DNA of 64,000 nucleotides, from assembly GCF_004135285.1 (NCBI RefSeq), contig NZ_CP035494.1:1-64000 (forward strand), read 5' to 3'. The translations under genes were made by a program, and so were the position numbers. This stretch comes from Microbacterium protaetiae. GTDB taxonomy: Bacteria; Actinomycetota; Actinomycetes; Actinomycetales; Microbacteriaceae. Of the stretch, positions 1 to 7,800 are shown piece after piece (position 1 is the first letter of the stretch; every line of letters starts with the position of its first letter). The notes beneath the pieces are model-generated. The model saw only the letters and a list, made by a program, of their open reading frames with translations. It made no database searches and was not told the origin of the DNA.

Positions 1-34
1 CGCAGCGTCGTGGGGTTGGGCGAGGGCTGATCCC

Positions 35-144
35 GTTTCGACTCGCTTCGCTCGCTCAACGAGCGGGGAGTTCGCGCGCTCAACGAGCGCGAAGTTCGCG
101 CGCTCAACGAGCGGGGAGTTCGCGCGCTCAACGAGCGGGGTGCA
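35..144. repeat. REP-like element plus 24-bp tandem repeat
   Basis: A GTTTCGACTCGCTTCGCTCGC block followed by CTCAAC is followed by three 24-bp units (61-84, 85-108, 109-132) of the form GAGCGGGGAGTTC...GCTCAAC. Related blocks recur at 1168-1250 and 58921-58975, always between genes. The block is self-complementary (GCGAGCG/CGCTCGC) and ends at the stop codon of the aldo/keto reductase, so it could act as a terminator or RNA-stabilising hairpin. Confidence 0.7.
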
Positions 145-1137
145 TCACCAGTGCGGGTGGATGGCAGCGCGCAGGCGCCGGTCGTACACGTCGTGCACGA
201 GAGCGTCGAAGGCGTCGAGGTCGAATCCGCCGTCGAGCAGGGCGGCCGCGTCGGCGTTCGCCGTCGCCTGGGCGACGCTGCGCGCTCCGGGAATCACGGT
301 GGTGATGCCGGGCCGCGACGCTATCCACGCGAGCGTCGCCGCCGGCAGGCTCACCCCGTCGGGCAGTGCCGCCGCCAGTTCGCCGGTGGCCGCCAGCCCG
401 GTCTCGTAGTCGACACCCGAGAACGTCTCGCCGCGATCGAACGCCTCGCCGTGCCGGTTGAAGCTGCGGTGATCGTCGGGCGCGAACGTCGTCTGCGGGG
501 TATACCGGCCGCTGAGCAAGCCTGATGCGAGCGGCACCCGCGCGAAGATGGCCACGCCCGCCTCGTGCGCCGCCGGCAGCACCTCGTCGAACGGCTTGAG
601 CCGGAATGGATTGACGATGATCTGCACGTTCGTCACTCCGGGGTGGGCGATCACCGCGAGCGCCTGTGCGCAGGTCTCGACCGACACGCCGTACGCCGCT
701 ATCATGCCGCCGGCCACCAGCGCATCAAGAGCCTCGTAGGTGGTGTCGTCTTCGACGACGGCGGTGGGCGGACAGTGCAGCTGCACCAGATCGAGAGTGT
801 CCACGCCGAGATTGCGGCGACTGCGATCCGTCCAGGCGCGGAAGTTCTCGGGCGTGTAGTTCTCGGGCACCTGGTCGACCCGCCGACCCATCTTCGTAGC
901 CACCGTGATGCCGTGCCCCGGGCGCCCAGCGAGGAACCGGCCGATGAGAGCTTCGGAGCGGCCGTCACCGTAGACGTCGGCCGTGTCGAACAGGGTCACG
1001 CCATGATCGGCGGATGCCGCAAGCACAGCGAGCGCGTCATCCTCGCTCACCGCTCCCCAATCGGCGCCCAACTGCCAGGTGCCCAGCCCGATGGCAGAGA
1101 CGTTGCGTTCGGTGCGGGAGAGAGGGTTCTGTCGCAT
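145..1137 (-). CDS. Aldo/keto reductase
   Basis: A 330-residue NAD(P)H-dependent aldo/keto reductase, a cytoplasmic TIM-barrel enzyme that reduces aldehydes or ketones. Visible family marks are the N-terminal IGLGTWQLG strand, DTADVYGDGRSE with the catalytic Asp and Tyr, VATKMGRR with the catalytic Lys, and the DTLDLVQLHCPP strand. The start at 1137 (MRQNPLSRTERNVSAIG) is preferred because the upstream extension to 1218 is encoded by the repeat at 1168-1250 and has no family similarity. The substrate cannot be told from sequence. It stands alone between two repeat blocks, which suggests a single-gene transcript. Confidence 0.9.
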   Translation of the reverse strand: MRQNPLSRTERNVSAIGLGTWQLGADWGAVSEDDALAVLAASADHGVTLFDTADVYGDGRSEALIGRFLAGRPGHGITVATKMGRRVDQVPENYTPENFRAWTDRSRRNLGVDTLDLVQLHCPPTAVVEDDTTYEALDALVAGGMIAAYGVSVETCAQALAVIAHPGVTNVQIIVNPFRLKPFDEVLPAAHEAGVAIFARVPLASGLLSGRYTPQTTFAPDDHRSFNRHGEAFDRGETFSGVDYETGLAATGELAAALPDGVSLPAATLAWIASRPGITTVIPGARSVAQATANADAAALLDGGFDLDAFDALVHDVYDRRLRAAIHPHW

Positions 1138-1167
1138 GAGTCCAGCCTGGCACGAGATCGAGGGCGT

Positions 1168-1250
1168 CGTTTCGACTCGCTGCGCTCGCTCAACGACCAG
1201 GAAGTGGACATCGCTCAACGACCGGGAAGGGGACGTCGCTCAACGAGCGG
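1168..1250. repeat. REP-like element with 25-bp tandem units
   Basis: A GTTTCGACTCGCTGCGCTCGC block is followed by 25-bp units beginning GCTCAACGAC at 1188 and 1213, with a third partial unit at 1238. It is the same family as 35-144 and 58921-58975. It lies between the 3' end of the ABC gene and the 5' end of the aldo/keto reductase; the ABC stop codon sits inside the last unit. Confidence 0.7.
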
Positions 1251-2040
1251 GAGCAGAGCGCAGGGCGCGGGCGCTCCACCGGCCGTCGTGGTGTGCGACG
1301 CCGATCGGGTGTTCGAATGCGCGGCTGACCGTCTCGGTCGTCACGGTCTCGTGGATGGGTCCGGATGCCACGACGCGGCCGCGCCCGATCAGCAGAGCGT
1401 GGGATGTGCTCTCGGGAAGCTCCTCGAGGTGATGCGTGACCAGCACCGAGGCCAGGTCGGGCAGCTCGACCGAGAGATGGTCGACGGTTTCGAGAAGCTG
1501 TTCGCGGGCCGCGACATCCAGCCCGGTCGTCGGTTCGTCGAGCAAGAGCAGCTGCGGCTCGGGCGCGAGGGCGCGGGCAATCAGTGCCCTGCCGCGCTCG
1601 CCCTGCGACATCGTCGGCCACACCGCCTCACGGTGCTCGGACAGCCCCACCTGCGCAATGCGCTCACGGGCGGCCGCGAGCTGCGCGGCCGAGGGCTGCC
1701 ATCGCAGCGGGGTGTCGATGGTGCCGGTGAAGCCGGTGAGTACGACCTCTTCGACGGTCATGGGCGAGCGAATGGGATGCCGCGGGTTGACGTGCCCGAT
1801 GCGCCGCCGCAGCTCTTGCAGATCGACGCGGCCGAGCCGGCTGCCCAGGACGTCGACGGTGCCCGATGTGGGGTGCGCGGTGGCTCCGCACATGCTGAGG
1901 ATCGTGCTCTTGCCGGCGCCGTTCGGGCCGAGCAGGGCCCAGTGCTCCCCGGCGGCGACCTCGAACGCGATGTCATCGAGGATGAGGCGCCCGTTGCGAC
2001 GGAACATGACTTCGCGCAGCGCCAGGACCTCGGCGCTCAT
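1240..2040 (-). CDS. ABC transporter ATP-binding protein
   Basis: A 266-residue stand-alone ABC ATPase. Walker A is GPNGAGKST at residues 38-46, the signature is MSQGE at 144-148, and Walker B is LLLLDEP at 164-170, so all ATP-site elements are present. Its start codon overlaps the stop of the upstream GntR regulator (ATGA at 2037-2040), so the two are translationally coupled. No permease gene is adjacent, so it either pairs with a membrane partner elsewhere or is of the YlmA-like soluble type seen in actinobacteria. That assignment is inference. Confidence 0.88.
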   Translation of the reverse strand: MSAEVLALREVMFRRNGRLILDDIAFEVAAGEHWALLGPNGAGKSTILSMCGATAHPTSGTVDVLGSRLGRVDLQELRRRIGHVNPRHPIRSPMTVEEVVLTGFTGTIDTPLRWQPSAAQLAAARERIAQVGLSEHREAVWPTMSQGERGRALIARALAPEPQLLLLDEPTTGLDVAAREQLLETVDHLSVELPDLASVLVTHHLEELPESTSHALLIGRGRVVASGPIHETVTTETVSRAFEHPIGVAHHDGRWSARALRSAPAR

Positions 2041-2714
2041 GCCAGGGCCTCGGCCAGGTGGGCCAGATGCGCGCGGGTGCGGGATGCCGCAGCCGCGGCA
2101 TCCCGCGCGGCAATGGCCTCGATGATCCCGGCGTGCACCTCGCGATCAGACGCCGCGTCGGCGTGCGTGCGCTTCAGGCCCAGCATGTCGACCATCGCGC
2201 GGCGCATGCGCGGAACGAATCCATCGAACAGCTGCAGGAGCACCTCGTTGTGCGCGGCGGCGACGATCGCGCGATGGAAGAGGGCGTCGGCCTCGACGTA
2301 GGCCGCGATGTCGGTGCCGGCCAGCCCGTCGCGGGCTTCGAGCAGGCGGCGCATCGCACGAAGCTCGATCGGTGTGCGACGTGCGGCGGCCAGCGTCGCG
2401 GCCTCAGCCTCGATGGCCACGCGCGCTTCAAGAACCGAGATGATGTCGGCACGGCGCAGCACCTGATCCCAGTCGTCGGGGGCACTCAGGGCGCGCACGA
2501 ACACACCGGCGCCCTGCCGTGACTCGACGATGCCCCGCCCGGCCAGCTGACGCAGCGCCTCGCGCACGGTCGAACGCCCGACGCCCAGCTCGGTCGCCAG
2601 GGTCGTCTCGCCGGGCAGCCGCCCGCCGAGCGGCCACTCGCCCTCGGCGATACGGGCGCGCAACGCGTCGGCTGCTTGTTCTGCGAGTGGCGCAGGCCGG
2701 GCCAGTTGAGGCAT
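2037..2714 (-). CDS. GntR (FadR subfamily) transcriptional regulator
   Basis: A 225-residue regulator with an N-terminal winged helix (about residues 11-75, containing [22 protein letters not shown]) and an all-helical FCD ligand-binding domain. The FCD domain has the usual acidic/His metal-site neighbourhood ([26 protein letters not shown]). The start at 2714 is chosen because [13 protein letters not shown] leads directly into the helix-turn-helix and the longer reading would run through the leuA leader. It is divergent from leuA and cotranscribed with the ABC ATPase, so it may control both. The direct repeat TTGTC-AGC-TTGTC at 2729-2741 is a possible operator. Confidence 0.88.
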   Translation of the reverse strand: MPQLARPAPLAEQAADALRARIAEGEWPLGGRLPGETTLATELGVGRSTVREALRQLAGRGIVESRQGAGVFVRALSAPDDWDQVLRRADIISVLEARVAIEAEAATLAAARRTPIELRAMRRLLEARDGLAGTDIAAYVEADALFHRAIVAAAHNEVLLQLFDGFVPRMRRAMVDMLGLKRTHADAASDREVHAGIIEAIAARDAAAAASRTRAHLAHLAEALA

Positions 2715-2728
2715 CCGTCTTTCCCTAC

Positions 2729-2758
2729 TTGTCAGCTTGTCTGAGGAGTTGCTACAGT
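2729..2758 (+). promoter_or_regulatory. Predicted leuA promoter, leaderless for the leader peptide
   Basis: A -35 TTGTCA (2729-2734) and a -10 TACAGT (2753-2758) are 18 bp apart. The leader-peptide ATG begins at 2766, seven bases after the -10, so transcription would start at or next to the A of the ATG. This is the usual leaderless arrangement in actinobacteria. Confidence 0.65.
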
Positions 2759-2765
2759 CTACGAC

Positions 2766-2813
2766 ATGCCACTGCGCGGAATTCTCCTTCTTCGTCGCCA
2801 CGACGGGGCCTGA
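2766..2813 (+). CDS. Leucine-rich leader peptide of leuA
   Basis: A 15-codon reading frame, [15 protein letters not shown], ending in TGA. Four of its 15 codons are leucine, including three in a row (CTC CTT CTT at 2784-2792). It lies 75 bases upstream of the leuA start, and its last third forms the left arm of a 17-bp hairpin. This is the classic layout of a leucine-sensing attenuator: scarcity of charged Leu-tRNA stalls the ribosome on the Leu run and changes which hairpin forms downstream. Leader peptides of this type are known or predicted upstream of leuA in actinobacteria. This copy is read directly from sequence. Confidence 0.82.
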   Translation: MPLRGILLLRRHDGA

Positions 2814-2854
2814 TCGACCGGCTCCCCGTCGTGGCGACGAGCCGTGCCGGTCGA
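2792..2854 (+). promoter_or_regulatory. Mutually exclusive attenuator hairpins of leuA
   Basis: Hairpin A pairs 2792-2808 with 2824-2840 (17 perfect base pairs, 15-nt loop). Hairpin B pairs 2814-2822 with 2846-2854 (9 perfect pairs). The right arm of A lies inside the loop of B while the left arm of A lies outside, so both cannot form at once. A ribosome stalled at the Leu codons would cover the left arm of A. No U-run follows, so the mechanism may be non-canonical termination or control of ribosome access to the GAGGAG site at 2875-2880. Confidence 0.72.
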
Positions 2855-2887
2855 CGATCCGTTTCGACCCGCTCGAGGAGCACCGCC

Positions 2888-4321
2888 ATGAACGCCCCCT
2901 TCCCCACCCTGTCCACGCCCGACCGCGGCGTCCCCGCCACCTCTCCGGCGTGGAATCGGCAGCAGCACTCGCACATGCCGTCACACCGCTACCGCGATGT
3001 GTATGCCCGCGTCGATGTTCCGCTGACCGACCGCACGTGGCCGAGCCGTCGGATCGAGGCCGCTCCGCTCTGGGTGCCGGTCGATCTGCGCGACGGCAAT
3101 CAGGCGCTGCCCGAGCCGATGGACCCCGCCCGCAAGCGCCGCTTCTTCGAGTTGCTCGTGGCGATGGGCTACAAGGAGATCGAGGTCGGCTACCCGTCGG
3201 CGTCGCAGACCGACTATGACTTCGTCAGACTACTCGCCGAAAGCGACCTCGCTCCCGACGACGTCACGATCGTCGTGTTCACCCCTGCCCGAGCCGATCT
3301 CATCGAGCGCACGGTGGCCTCGATTCGCGGCATCCGCAACCGCGTCGTCGTGCACATGTATGCGGCGACCGCGCCGATGTGGCGCGAGACCGTGCTGAGG
3401 CTGGACCGTGACCGGCTGCGCGAGCTGATCTTCTCGGGAGGGCGCGAGATTCTGCGCAGGGCGGGCGATCTCGACCACGTGCGCTTCGAGTTCTCGCCCG
3501 AAGTGTTCATGCTCACCGAGCCCGACTATGCACTCGACGTGTGCGACGGCATCACAGCGCTGTGGGATGCCGCCCCGGAACGCCCGGTGATCATCAATCT
3601 GCCGGCGACCGTCGAAGTGGCCACCCCGAACGTGTACGCCGATCAGATCGAGTACATGCACCGCCACCTCGCGCGGCGCGATGCGGTCATTCTCTCGGTG
3701 CACCCGCACAACGACCGCGGCACGGGCATCGCGTGTGCCGAACTGGCTCTGCTTGCCGGTGCGCAACGCGTCGAGGGCTGCGTGTTCGGGAACGGCGAAC
3801 GCACCGGTAACGTCGATCTCGCCACGCTCGCGCTGAATCTGCATGCGCAGGGCGTGGACCCGATGGTCGACTTCTCGGACATCGACACCATTCGCCAGGT
3901 GGTCGAAGACTGCACACGGATGCCGGTGCACGAGCGGCATCCCTATGTCGGGGCACTGGTGCACACGGCCTTCAGCGGTACGCATCAAGACGCCATTCGC
4001 AAGGGCTTCGCCGAGCACCGAGGTCGGGCGGCGACGACCGGCGTCGCCGAGTCGGAACTCGAGTGGCGGGTTCCGTACCTGCCGATCGATCCCGCAGACA
4101 TCGGACGCACATATGAAGCCGTCATTCGGGTGAACTCGCAATCGGGCAAGAGCGGCATCGCGTATGTGCTCGAGACCGAGCACGGGGTCACGATGCCACG
4201 CGAAGACGAGATCGCCTTCGCCGCACATGTGCAGACGCACGCGGATGCCTCGGGTCGCGAGCTGGCAACCGAAGAACTGGGGCGGCTCTACCGGGACTGG
4301 GTGGCTGCCGGCAGGCCGTAG
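2888..4321 (+). CDS. leuA: 2-isopropylmalate synthase, lacking the leucine-binding regulatory domain
   Basis: Catalyses condensation of acetyl-CoA with 2-ketoisovalerate, the first committed step of leucine synthesis. The catalytic barrel is intact: RDGNQ at residues 68-72, metal ligands H272 and H274 in HPHNDRGTG, and NGERTGN near 302-308. The linker region with [10 protein letters not shown] is also present. The protein stops at 477 residues, shortly after this linker, whereas actinobacterial LeuA proteins are usually about 560-620 residues with a C-terminal LeuA dimer/allosteric domain. That domain is absent, so feedback inhibition by leucine is probably lost and control would rest on the leader. 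The start follows a GAGGAG site with 7-nt spacing. Confidence 0.9.
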   Translation: MNAPFPTLSTPDRGVPATSPAWNRQQHSHMPSHRYRDVYARVDVPLTDRTWPSRRIEAAPLWVPVDLRDGNQALPEPMDPARKRRFFELLVAMGYKEIEVGYPSASQTDYDFVRLLAESDLAPDDVTIVVFTPARADLIERTVASIRGIRNRVVVHMYAATAPMWRETVLRLDRDRLRELIFSGGREILRRAGDLDHVRFEFSPEVFMLTEPDYALDVCDGITALWDAAPERPVIINLPATVEVATPNVYADQIEYMHRHLARRDAVILSVHPHNDRGTGIACAELALLAGAQRVEGCVFGNGERTGNVDLATLALNLHAQGVDPMVDFSDIDTIRQVVEDCTRMPVHERHPYVGALVHTAFSGTHQDAIRKGFAEHRGRAATTGVAESELEWRVPYLPIDPADIGRTYEAVIRVNSQSGKSGIAYVLETEHGVTMPREDEIAFAAHVQTHADASGRELATEELGRLYRDWVAAGRP

Positions 4322-4404
4322 TGGATGCCGAGACCCCCGCCGATCGCACAGAGCAGGAGCACGGATGCGATCAGGCGGCGTCGGAGCGACGAGCGTGAGG
4401 TCAC
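4288..4404 (-). pseudogene. Possible N-terminal remnant of a membrane or sensor protein
   Basis: A 38-codon GTG-started frame reading VTSRSSLRRRLIASVLLLC and then a Gly-rich hydrophobic stretch. It resembles the basic start and first membrane helix of sensor kinases or other membrane proteins but stops almost at once. It overlaps the last 34 bases of leuA on the opposite strand. It could equally be a chance frame; no family can be named. Confidence 0.25.
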
Positions 4405-4461
4405 GGGGCGAGCGTAACGGGGCGGACTGGCCGTCGACCGGGAGGCGTGGTGGGGCGACGG

Positions 4462-5808
4462 TCAGAAGGGCGGCGGTTCGTCGTCGGGCATGATGTCGCG
4501 CAGACGCTGCCTGGTGGCCTGATTGGTGCAATGTCCGCTCCGGAACTGCTGCTGCACGGAACGATCGGATCGGCGACGATGTCGGACCTTTGTGGTGTCT
4601 TTGATGGCATGATCGGGGTCGCAGAACGGATGCAGGTTGGCGATGTTGGTCGGTCCGCGGCGCCTGCCGTGGTACATGCAGAAATGGTCGACATCTGCAT
4701 CGATCGCCAGCCGCGTGCACCCGTCGCGGGTGCAGGTGCCGTGCTGAAGAGTGAGCCAGGCACGCTGGGCCTTGGTGACCTTGCGCGACCTGCGGTCCAT
4801 GTCGAGGATGACCCCGGTCACTGGATCGGTGATCACGCGAGTGAACGCGCCCTCATCGAGGAGAATCTGCCGAGCTGTCGAGGCGTCGATCGGGCGCTCT
4901 CCCGCTACGAGCGGCTCACGATTGAGATCGCAACCTTCGCGCTCGGGAGTGTGCGCGCGCACGGTGGCCTGCGCGGCGGGGGTCAGCCGATCGAGCGGCA
5001 CGGTGACGAACACCTTCGTCTTCACGAGCGAGGCATCGCCGCGGCGGAAGAAGATGTCGCTGAACAGATCGGCGCGCAGCTGGTCGCGGGTGCGCCCGTC
5101 ACGCATGTTCTTTGCGCAGTGCTTCGCATGCGAGGTGAGGGTGCGAAACACGGCGTGCGCTTGGGTGGCATCGGTGTAGATGTGCAACCACGCCATCTGA
5201 TCGGGCTCTTCTTCGAGCACCACCCTGCGCTCGTTCATCGCAAGTTTGTGCGCCCGCTCCTCGGGCAGCGGGGCAAGCGTGCGCGCCAGCCGCTCAGCCT
5301 TCTTACGGAAAGAACCGATCGTGGCGTGCATGGCGATCTCGGCAACGGCCCGGTCGAACACCTCGAGCAGGTGCGGATCGGACTGCGCGTCAAACGCCGG
5401 AAGATGGGTGATGGCAGCATCGGCGAACCGGATCGAGGCGAACCCCTCACGAATCTGCCGCCACAGGTACGGCAAGGATCGGCGCCCGACGGTGGCAGTC
5501 GCCGCCACCGACCGGATGGTGTTCTCCGAGAGGCACAGCCGCGACCCCGCCTCGAGCGCCGCGCAGCGCTCGGCGAGATCGGCCGCTTCGGGGTCTTCCA
5601 GAGGCTTGGTCGGGTTGTCGTCGACATAGGTCCACGGATGCGTGCGCGCGAACGCAAGAGCGTCGGCGAGAAGCTCAGCCCGGCGCGCCTCGCGACGGTT
5701 GGCTGCATACTGATGCTCTTCGGATTCTTCGAATAAATCTTGCAGGAAGGCGCCGTCAGATCCAGGCTCCTGCGCGGGAGTCGGAGAGAATGGCGCATCG
5801 CTGCTCAT
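4462..5808 (-). CDS. DUF222 / HNH endonuclease domain protein
   Basis: A 448-residue protein of the large actinobacterial DUF222-HNH family: a long helical N-terminal region followed by a C-terminal HNH motif. The motif reads DADVDHFCMYH...GPTNIANLHPFCDPDH, with two of the expected metal-binding His residues and a CxxD/DPDH ending in place of the more usual CxxHH. A cysteine pair typical of the family (CTRDGC) precedes it. Members are highly copied in Micrococcales genomes and their biological role is not settled. The start at 5808 skips six weakly supported codons. Confidence 0.85.
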   Translation of the reverse strand: MSSDAPFSPTPAQEPGSDGAFLQDLFEESEEHQYAANRREARRAELLADALAFARTHPWTYVDDNPTKPLEDPEAADLAERCAALEAGSRLCLSENTIRSVAATATVGRRSLPYLWRQIREGFASIRFADAAITHLPAFDAQSDPHLLEVFDRAVAEIAMHATIGSFRKKAERLARTLAPLPEERAHKLAMNERRVVLEEEPDQMAWLHIYTDATQAHAVFRTLTSHAKHCAKNMRDGRTRDQLRADLFSDIFFRRGDASLVKTKVFVTVPLDRLTPAAQATVRAHTPEREGCDLNREPLVAGERPIDASTARQILLDEGAFTRVITDPVTGVILDMDRRSRKVTKAQRAWLTLQHGTCTRDGCTRLAIDADVDHFCMYHGRRRGPTNIANLHPFCDPDHAIKDTTKVRHRRRSDRSVQQQFRSGHCTNQATRQRLRDIMPDDEPPPF

Positions 5809-5880
5809 ATCCCGAGTATAGCACATCTCTTCGATTCCGACGAAGAATCTTCTCGGAGAGAAGACAGCGAGCGAGCGCGT

Positions 5881-6792
5881 TCACGGCAGGAAGACCACGC
5901 GCTCACGCCACGTGCGCGACGGCTCCCACACCTCGCCGATCTCGGCCAGTGGCACGGTGCGCACCGGTACCGACAACTCCCCCGCGCTGACCGCCTGCGC
6001 GATCTCGGGAAGCTCGGCGACGAAGTCGCGTGCCGACACCGATCCGAGACCGCTGCCGACCATGGTCAATGCGCACGCACGCAGCGCCGCCGAAGGAATC
6101 GGCGAGGTCTGCCCGGCCATCGAGCCGATCTCGATCCAGGTGAGCGGCTGCGACCTGTCGGCGCGGTTGCTGACGATGTCGACGAGCGCCTGGGCCGTGG
6201 CATCCCCCCACAGAAAGTCGATCACGACGTCGACGTCAGCGACGGTGGCCAGCTCGTCGAGGCGCACCGTACGGTCGGCGTCGAGCTCGGCGAGGCGCTC
6301 GGCATTGCGCCCGGCCGCCACGACCTCGCCGGCACCGAATCGGCGCGCGACCCGCAGCGCCATCGATCCGGAACTGCCCGTCGCGCCCAGTACGAGCACC
6401 CGGGCACCCGGCACCAGCGGTGCGCGGCGCCGCAGCGCGACCCACGACGCCATCACCGGGTTCATCGCCGCAGCCACGGCCACGGCATCCACACCCTCGG
6501 GCAACGGGATGCATCGGCGGGGGTCGACACTCGTGCGCTCGGCGAACGTTCCGAATCTGTCGTCGTCGACCAGCGCGTAGCAGAGCCGCCCCTGCTCGTC
6601 GCGGACGACCGCATCCATCCCGGGAACGAGAGGAAGGATGCCGCTGCTCGAATAGTGGGCCCCGGTCGCGCGTGATCGCGTGAGGGGATGCAGTGCCGCC
6701 GCGACGACCTCGACGGTGTTGCCCGAGGCCGGCTCGTCGAACTCCCGATAGACGGGCGGCTGAGTGAACGATTCGATGACCGCTGCGCGCAT
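5881..6792 (-). CDS. Zinc-free MDR alcohol dehydrogenase / quinone oxidoreductase
   Basis: A 303-residue medium-chain reductase of the quinone oxidoreductase type. The N-terminal GroES-like part (MRAAVIESFTQPPVYREFD) is followed by a Rossmann fold with VLVLGATGSSGSMALRVARRFG. The catalytic and structural zinc ligands are missing, as in zeta-crystallin-like enzymes. Such enzymes reduce quinones or enones with NADPH. It is divergent from a MarR regulator, with a perfect operator between them, so it is probably induced by a small-molecule effector, plausibly an electrophile or phenolic. The start at 6792 leads directly into the GroES strand. Confidence 0.88.
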   Translation of the reverse strand: MRAAVIESFTQPPVYREFDEPASGNTVEVVAAALHPLTRSRATGAHYSSSGILPLVPGMDAVVRDEQGRLCYALVDDDRFGTFAERTSVDPRRCIPLPEGVDAVAVAAAMNPVMASWVALRRRAPLVPGARVLVLGATGSSGSMALRVARRFGAGEVVAAGRNAERLAELDADRTVRLDELATVADVDVVIDFLWGDATAQALVDIVSNRADRSQPLTWIEIGSMAGQTSPIPSAALRACALTMVGSGLGSVSARDFVAELPEIAQAVSAGELSVPVRTVPLAEIGEVWEPSRTWRERVVFLP

Positions 6793-6813
6793 GAGTACGC
6801 CTCCATTTAGTTT

Positions 6814-6843
6814 GTAATACCAACCCAGTATGGTTGGTATTAC
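6814..6843. promoter_or_regulatory. MarR operator between oxidoreductase and marR
   Basis: A perfect inverted repeat of 12-bp arms, GTAATACCAACC and GGTTGGTATTAC, separated by 6 bp, sits centrally between the divergent start codons at 6792 and 6870. Its AT-rich character stands out from the surroundings. A -10 TACGAT at 6858-6863 lies six bases before the marR ATG, so the operator covers the -35 region of marR and the oxidoreductase promoter. Confidence 0.85.
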
Positions 6844-6869
6844 CAACTTTTGCAAGCTACGATCAGGGC

Positions 6870-7298
6870 ATGACCTCACGAGCCTCTGACGAGCTCATCG
6901 ACGCTCTCGCCCAGACCACGTTCGCCGTGCTGCCCACGCTCACGCGCATCGCCGCCGAGTTCGACCTGTCGTTGACGCAGTTGCGGCTGTTCGGCATTCT
7001 GCGCGACCACAGCCCGCGCATCGTGGAGTTGGCCGACGTGCTCGGACTCGACAAGTCGTCGGTGTCGGGGCTCGTCGACCGCGCCGCCGAGCGCGGCCTC
7101 GTGCGTCGGGTGCGCGACAGTGCCGACAAGCGGGTCGTGCGGGTGGAGATGACCACGCAGGGTCGCGAGCTCGCCACACACGGGATGGAGCGCCTGAATG
7201 CCGAGCTTGTGCCGCTGGTCTCGCTGATCGACACCGATGCACAGCGCACCCTGGCGCGCAGCATCCACACCCTCCTCACCATGGCCACAGCACGATAG
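6870..7298 (+). CDS. MarR family transcriptional regulator
   Basis: A 142-residue winged-helix repressor. The helix-turn-helix with VLGLDKSSVSGLVDRAAERGLV and the wing RDSADKRVVRVEMTTQG are clear. The start is set at 6870 because a -10 TACGAT ends six bases upstream, which predicts a leaderless message, and because the longer frame would read through the operator. It faces the MDR oxidoreductase and very likely represses both that gene and itself through the palindrome at 6814-6843. Confidence 0.9.
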   Translation: MTSRASDELIDALAQTTFAVLPTLTRIAAEFDLSLTQLRLFGILRDHSPRIVELADVLGLDKSSVSGLVDRAAERGLVRRVRDSADKRVVRVEMTTQGRELATHGMERLNAELVPLVSLIDTDAQRTLARSIHTLLTMATAR

Positions 7299-7332
7299 AG
7301 TGTTTTCCACAGCATGTGCTGTGGAAAACACT
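7299..7332. promoter_or_regulatory. 34-bp perfect palindrome between marR and osmC
   Basis: AGTGTTTTCCACAGCA and its exact complement flank a 2-bp centre. It begins immediately after the marR stop and ends 17 bp before the osmC start. As RNA it would be a long hairpin but has no U-run behind it. As DNA it could be an operator for osmC or a recombination relic. It is far longer than needed for either alone. Confidence 0.75.
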
Positions 7333-7349
7333 TCGACGATGGGAGCGAC

Positions 7350-7793
7350 ATGAGCATCGCGGTACGCAATGCGACGACGACGTGGGATGGAAACCTCGCC
7401 TCGGGCACCGGCACGTTCGGATCCACCAGCAGCGGCGCGCTCGACGGGCAGGAGGTCACCTGGGTCTCGCGCACCGAGGCGCCCGGCGGCAAGTCCAGCC
7501 CCGAAGAGCTGCTGGCCGCGGCGCACTCCTCGTGCTTCGCCATGGCGCTGGGGCTCACACTCGGGCAGCACAAGCTCACTCCCACCCGTCTCGTGGTCAG
7601 TGCCGAGGTGCACCTCGACCCGGTCGATGAGGTGCCGACCATCACCACGTCGAACATCACCGTGCACGGCACCGTGCCGGGGGTGGATGCCGCGACCTTC
7701 GCGAGCATCGTCGATGAGGCCGCGAAGCTGTGCCCCGTGTCGCGCCTGTTCGCGAGCGCCGAGATCTCGGTCGACGCCCACCTCGACGAGTGA
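7350..7793 (+). CDS. OsmC family peroxiredoxin
   Basis: A 147-residue OsmC/Ohr-type thiol peroxidase that reduces organic hydroperoxides. The first catalytic cysteine lies in AAHSSCFAMAL and the second in EAAKLCPVSRL, both in the expected places. The start MSIAVRNATTTWDG is preceded by GGGAG at 7341-7345. It is eight bases upstream of a hemerythrin gene on the same strand, so the pair probably forms an oxidative-stress operon downstream of marR. Whether it belongs to the OsmC or the Ohr branch is not certain; the short N-terminus and sequence favour OsmC. Confidence 0.9.
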   Translation: MSIAVRNATTTWDGNLASGTGTFGSTSSGALDGQEVTWVSRTEAPGGKSSPEELLAAAHSSCFAMALGLTLGQHKLTPTRLVVSAEVHLDPVDEVPTITTSNITVHGTVPGVDAATFASIVDEAAKLCPVSRLFASAEISVDAHLDE

Positions 7794-7800
7794 GCACGCG

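Noticed and set aside
565..2301. Long plus-strand open frame of 578 codons
   Set aside because: Antisense to the aldo/keto reductase, ABC and GntR genes; Arg/Gly-rich low-complexity composition with no domain. A GC-rich shadow frame.
4447..5736. Plus-strand open frame of 429 codons
   Set aside because: Antisense to the DUF222-HNH gene, which has clear motifs; no family pattern in this frame.
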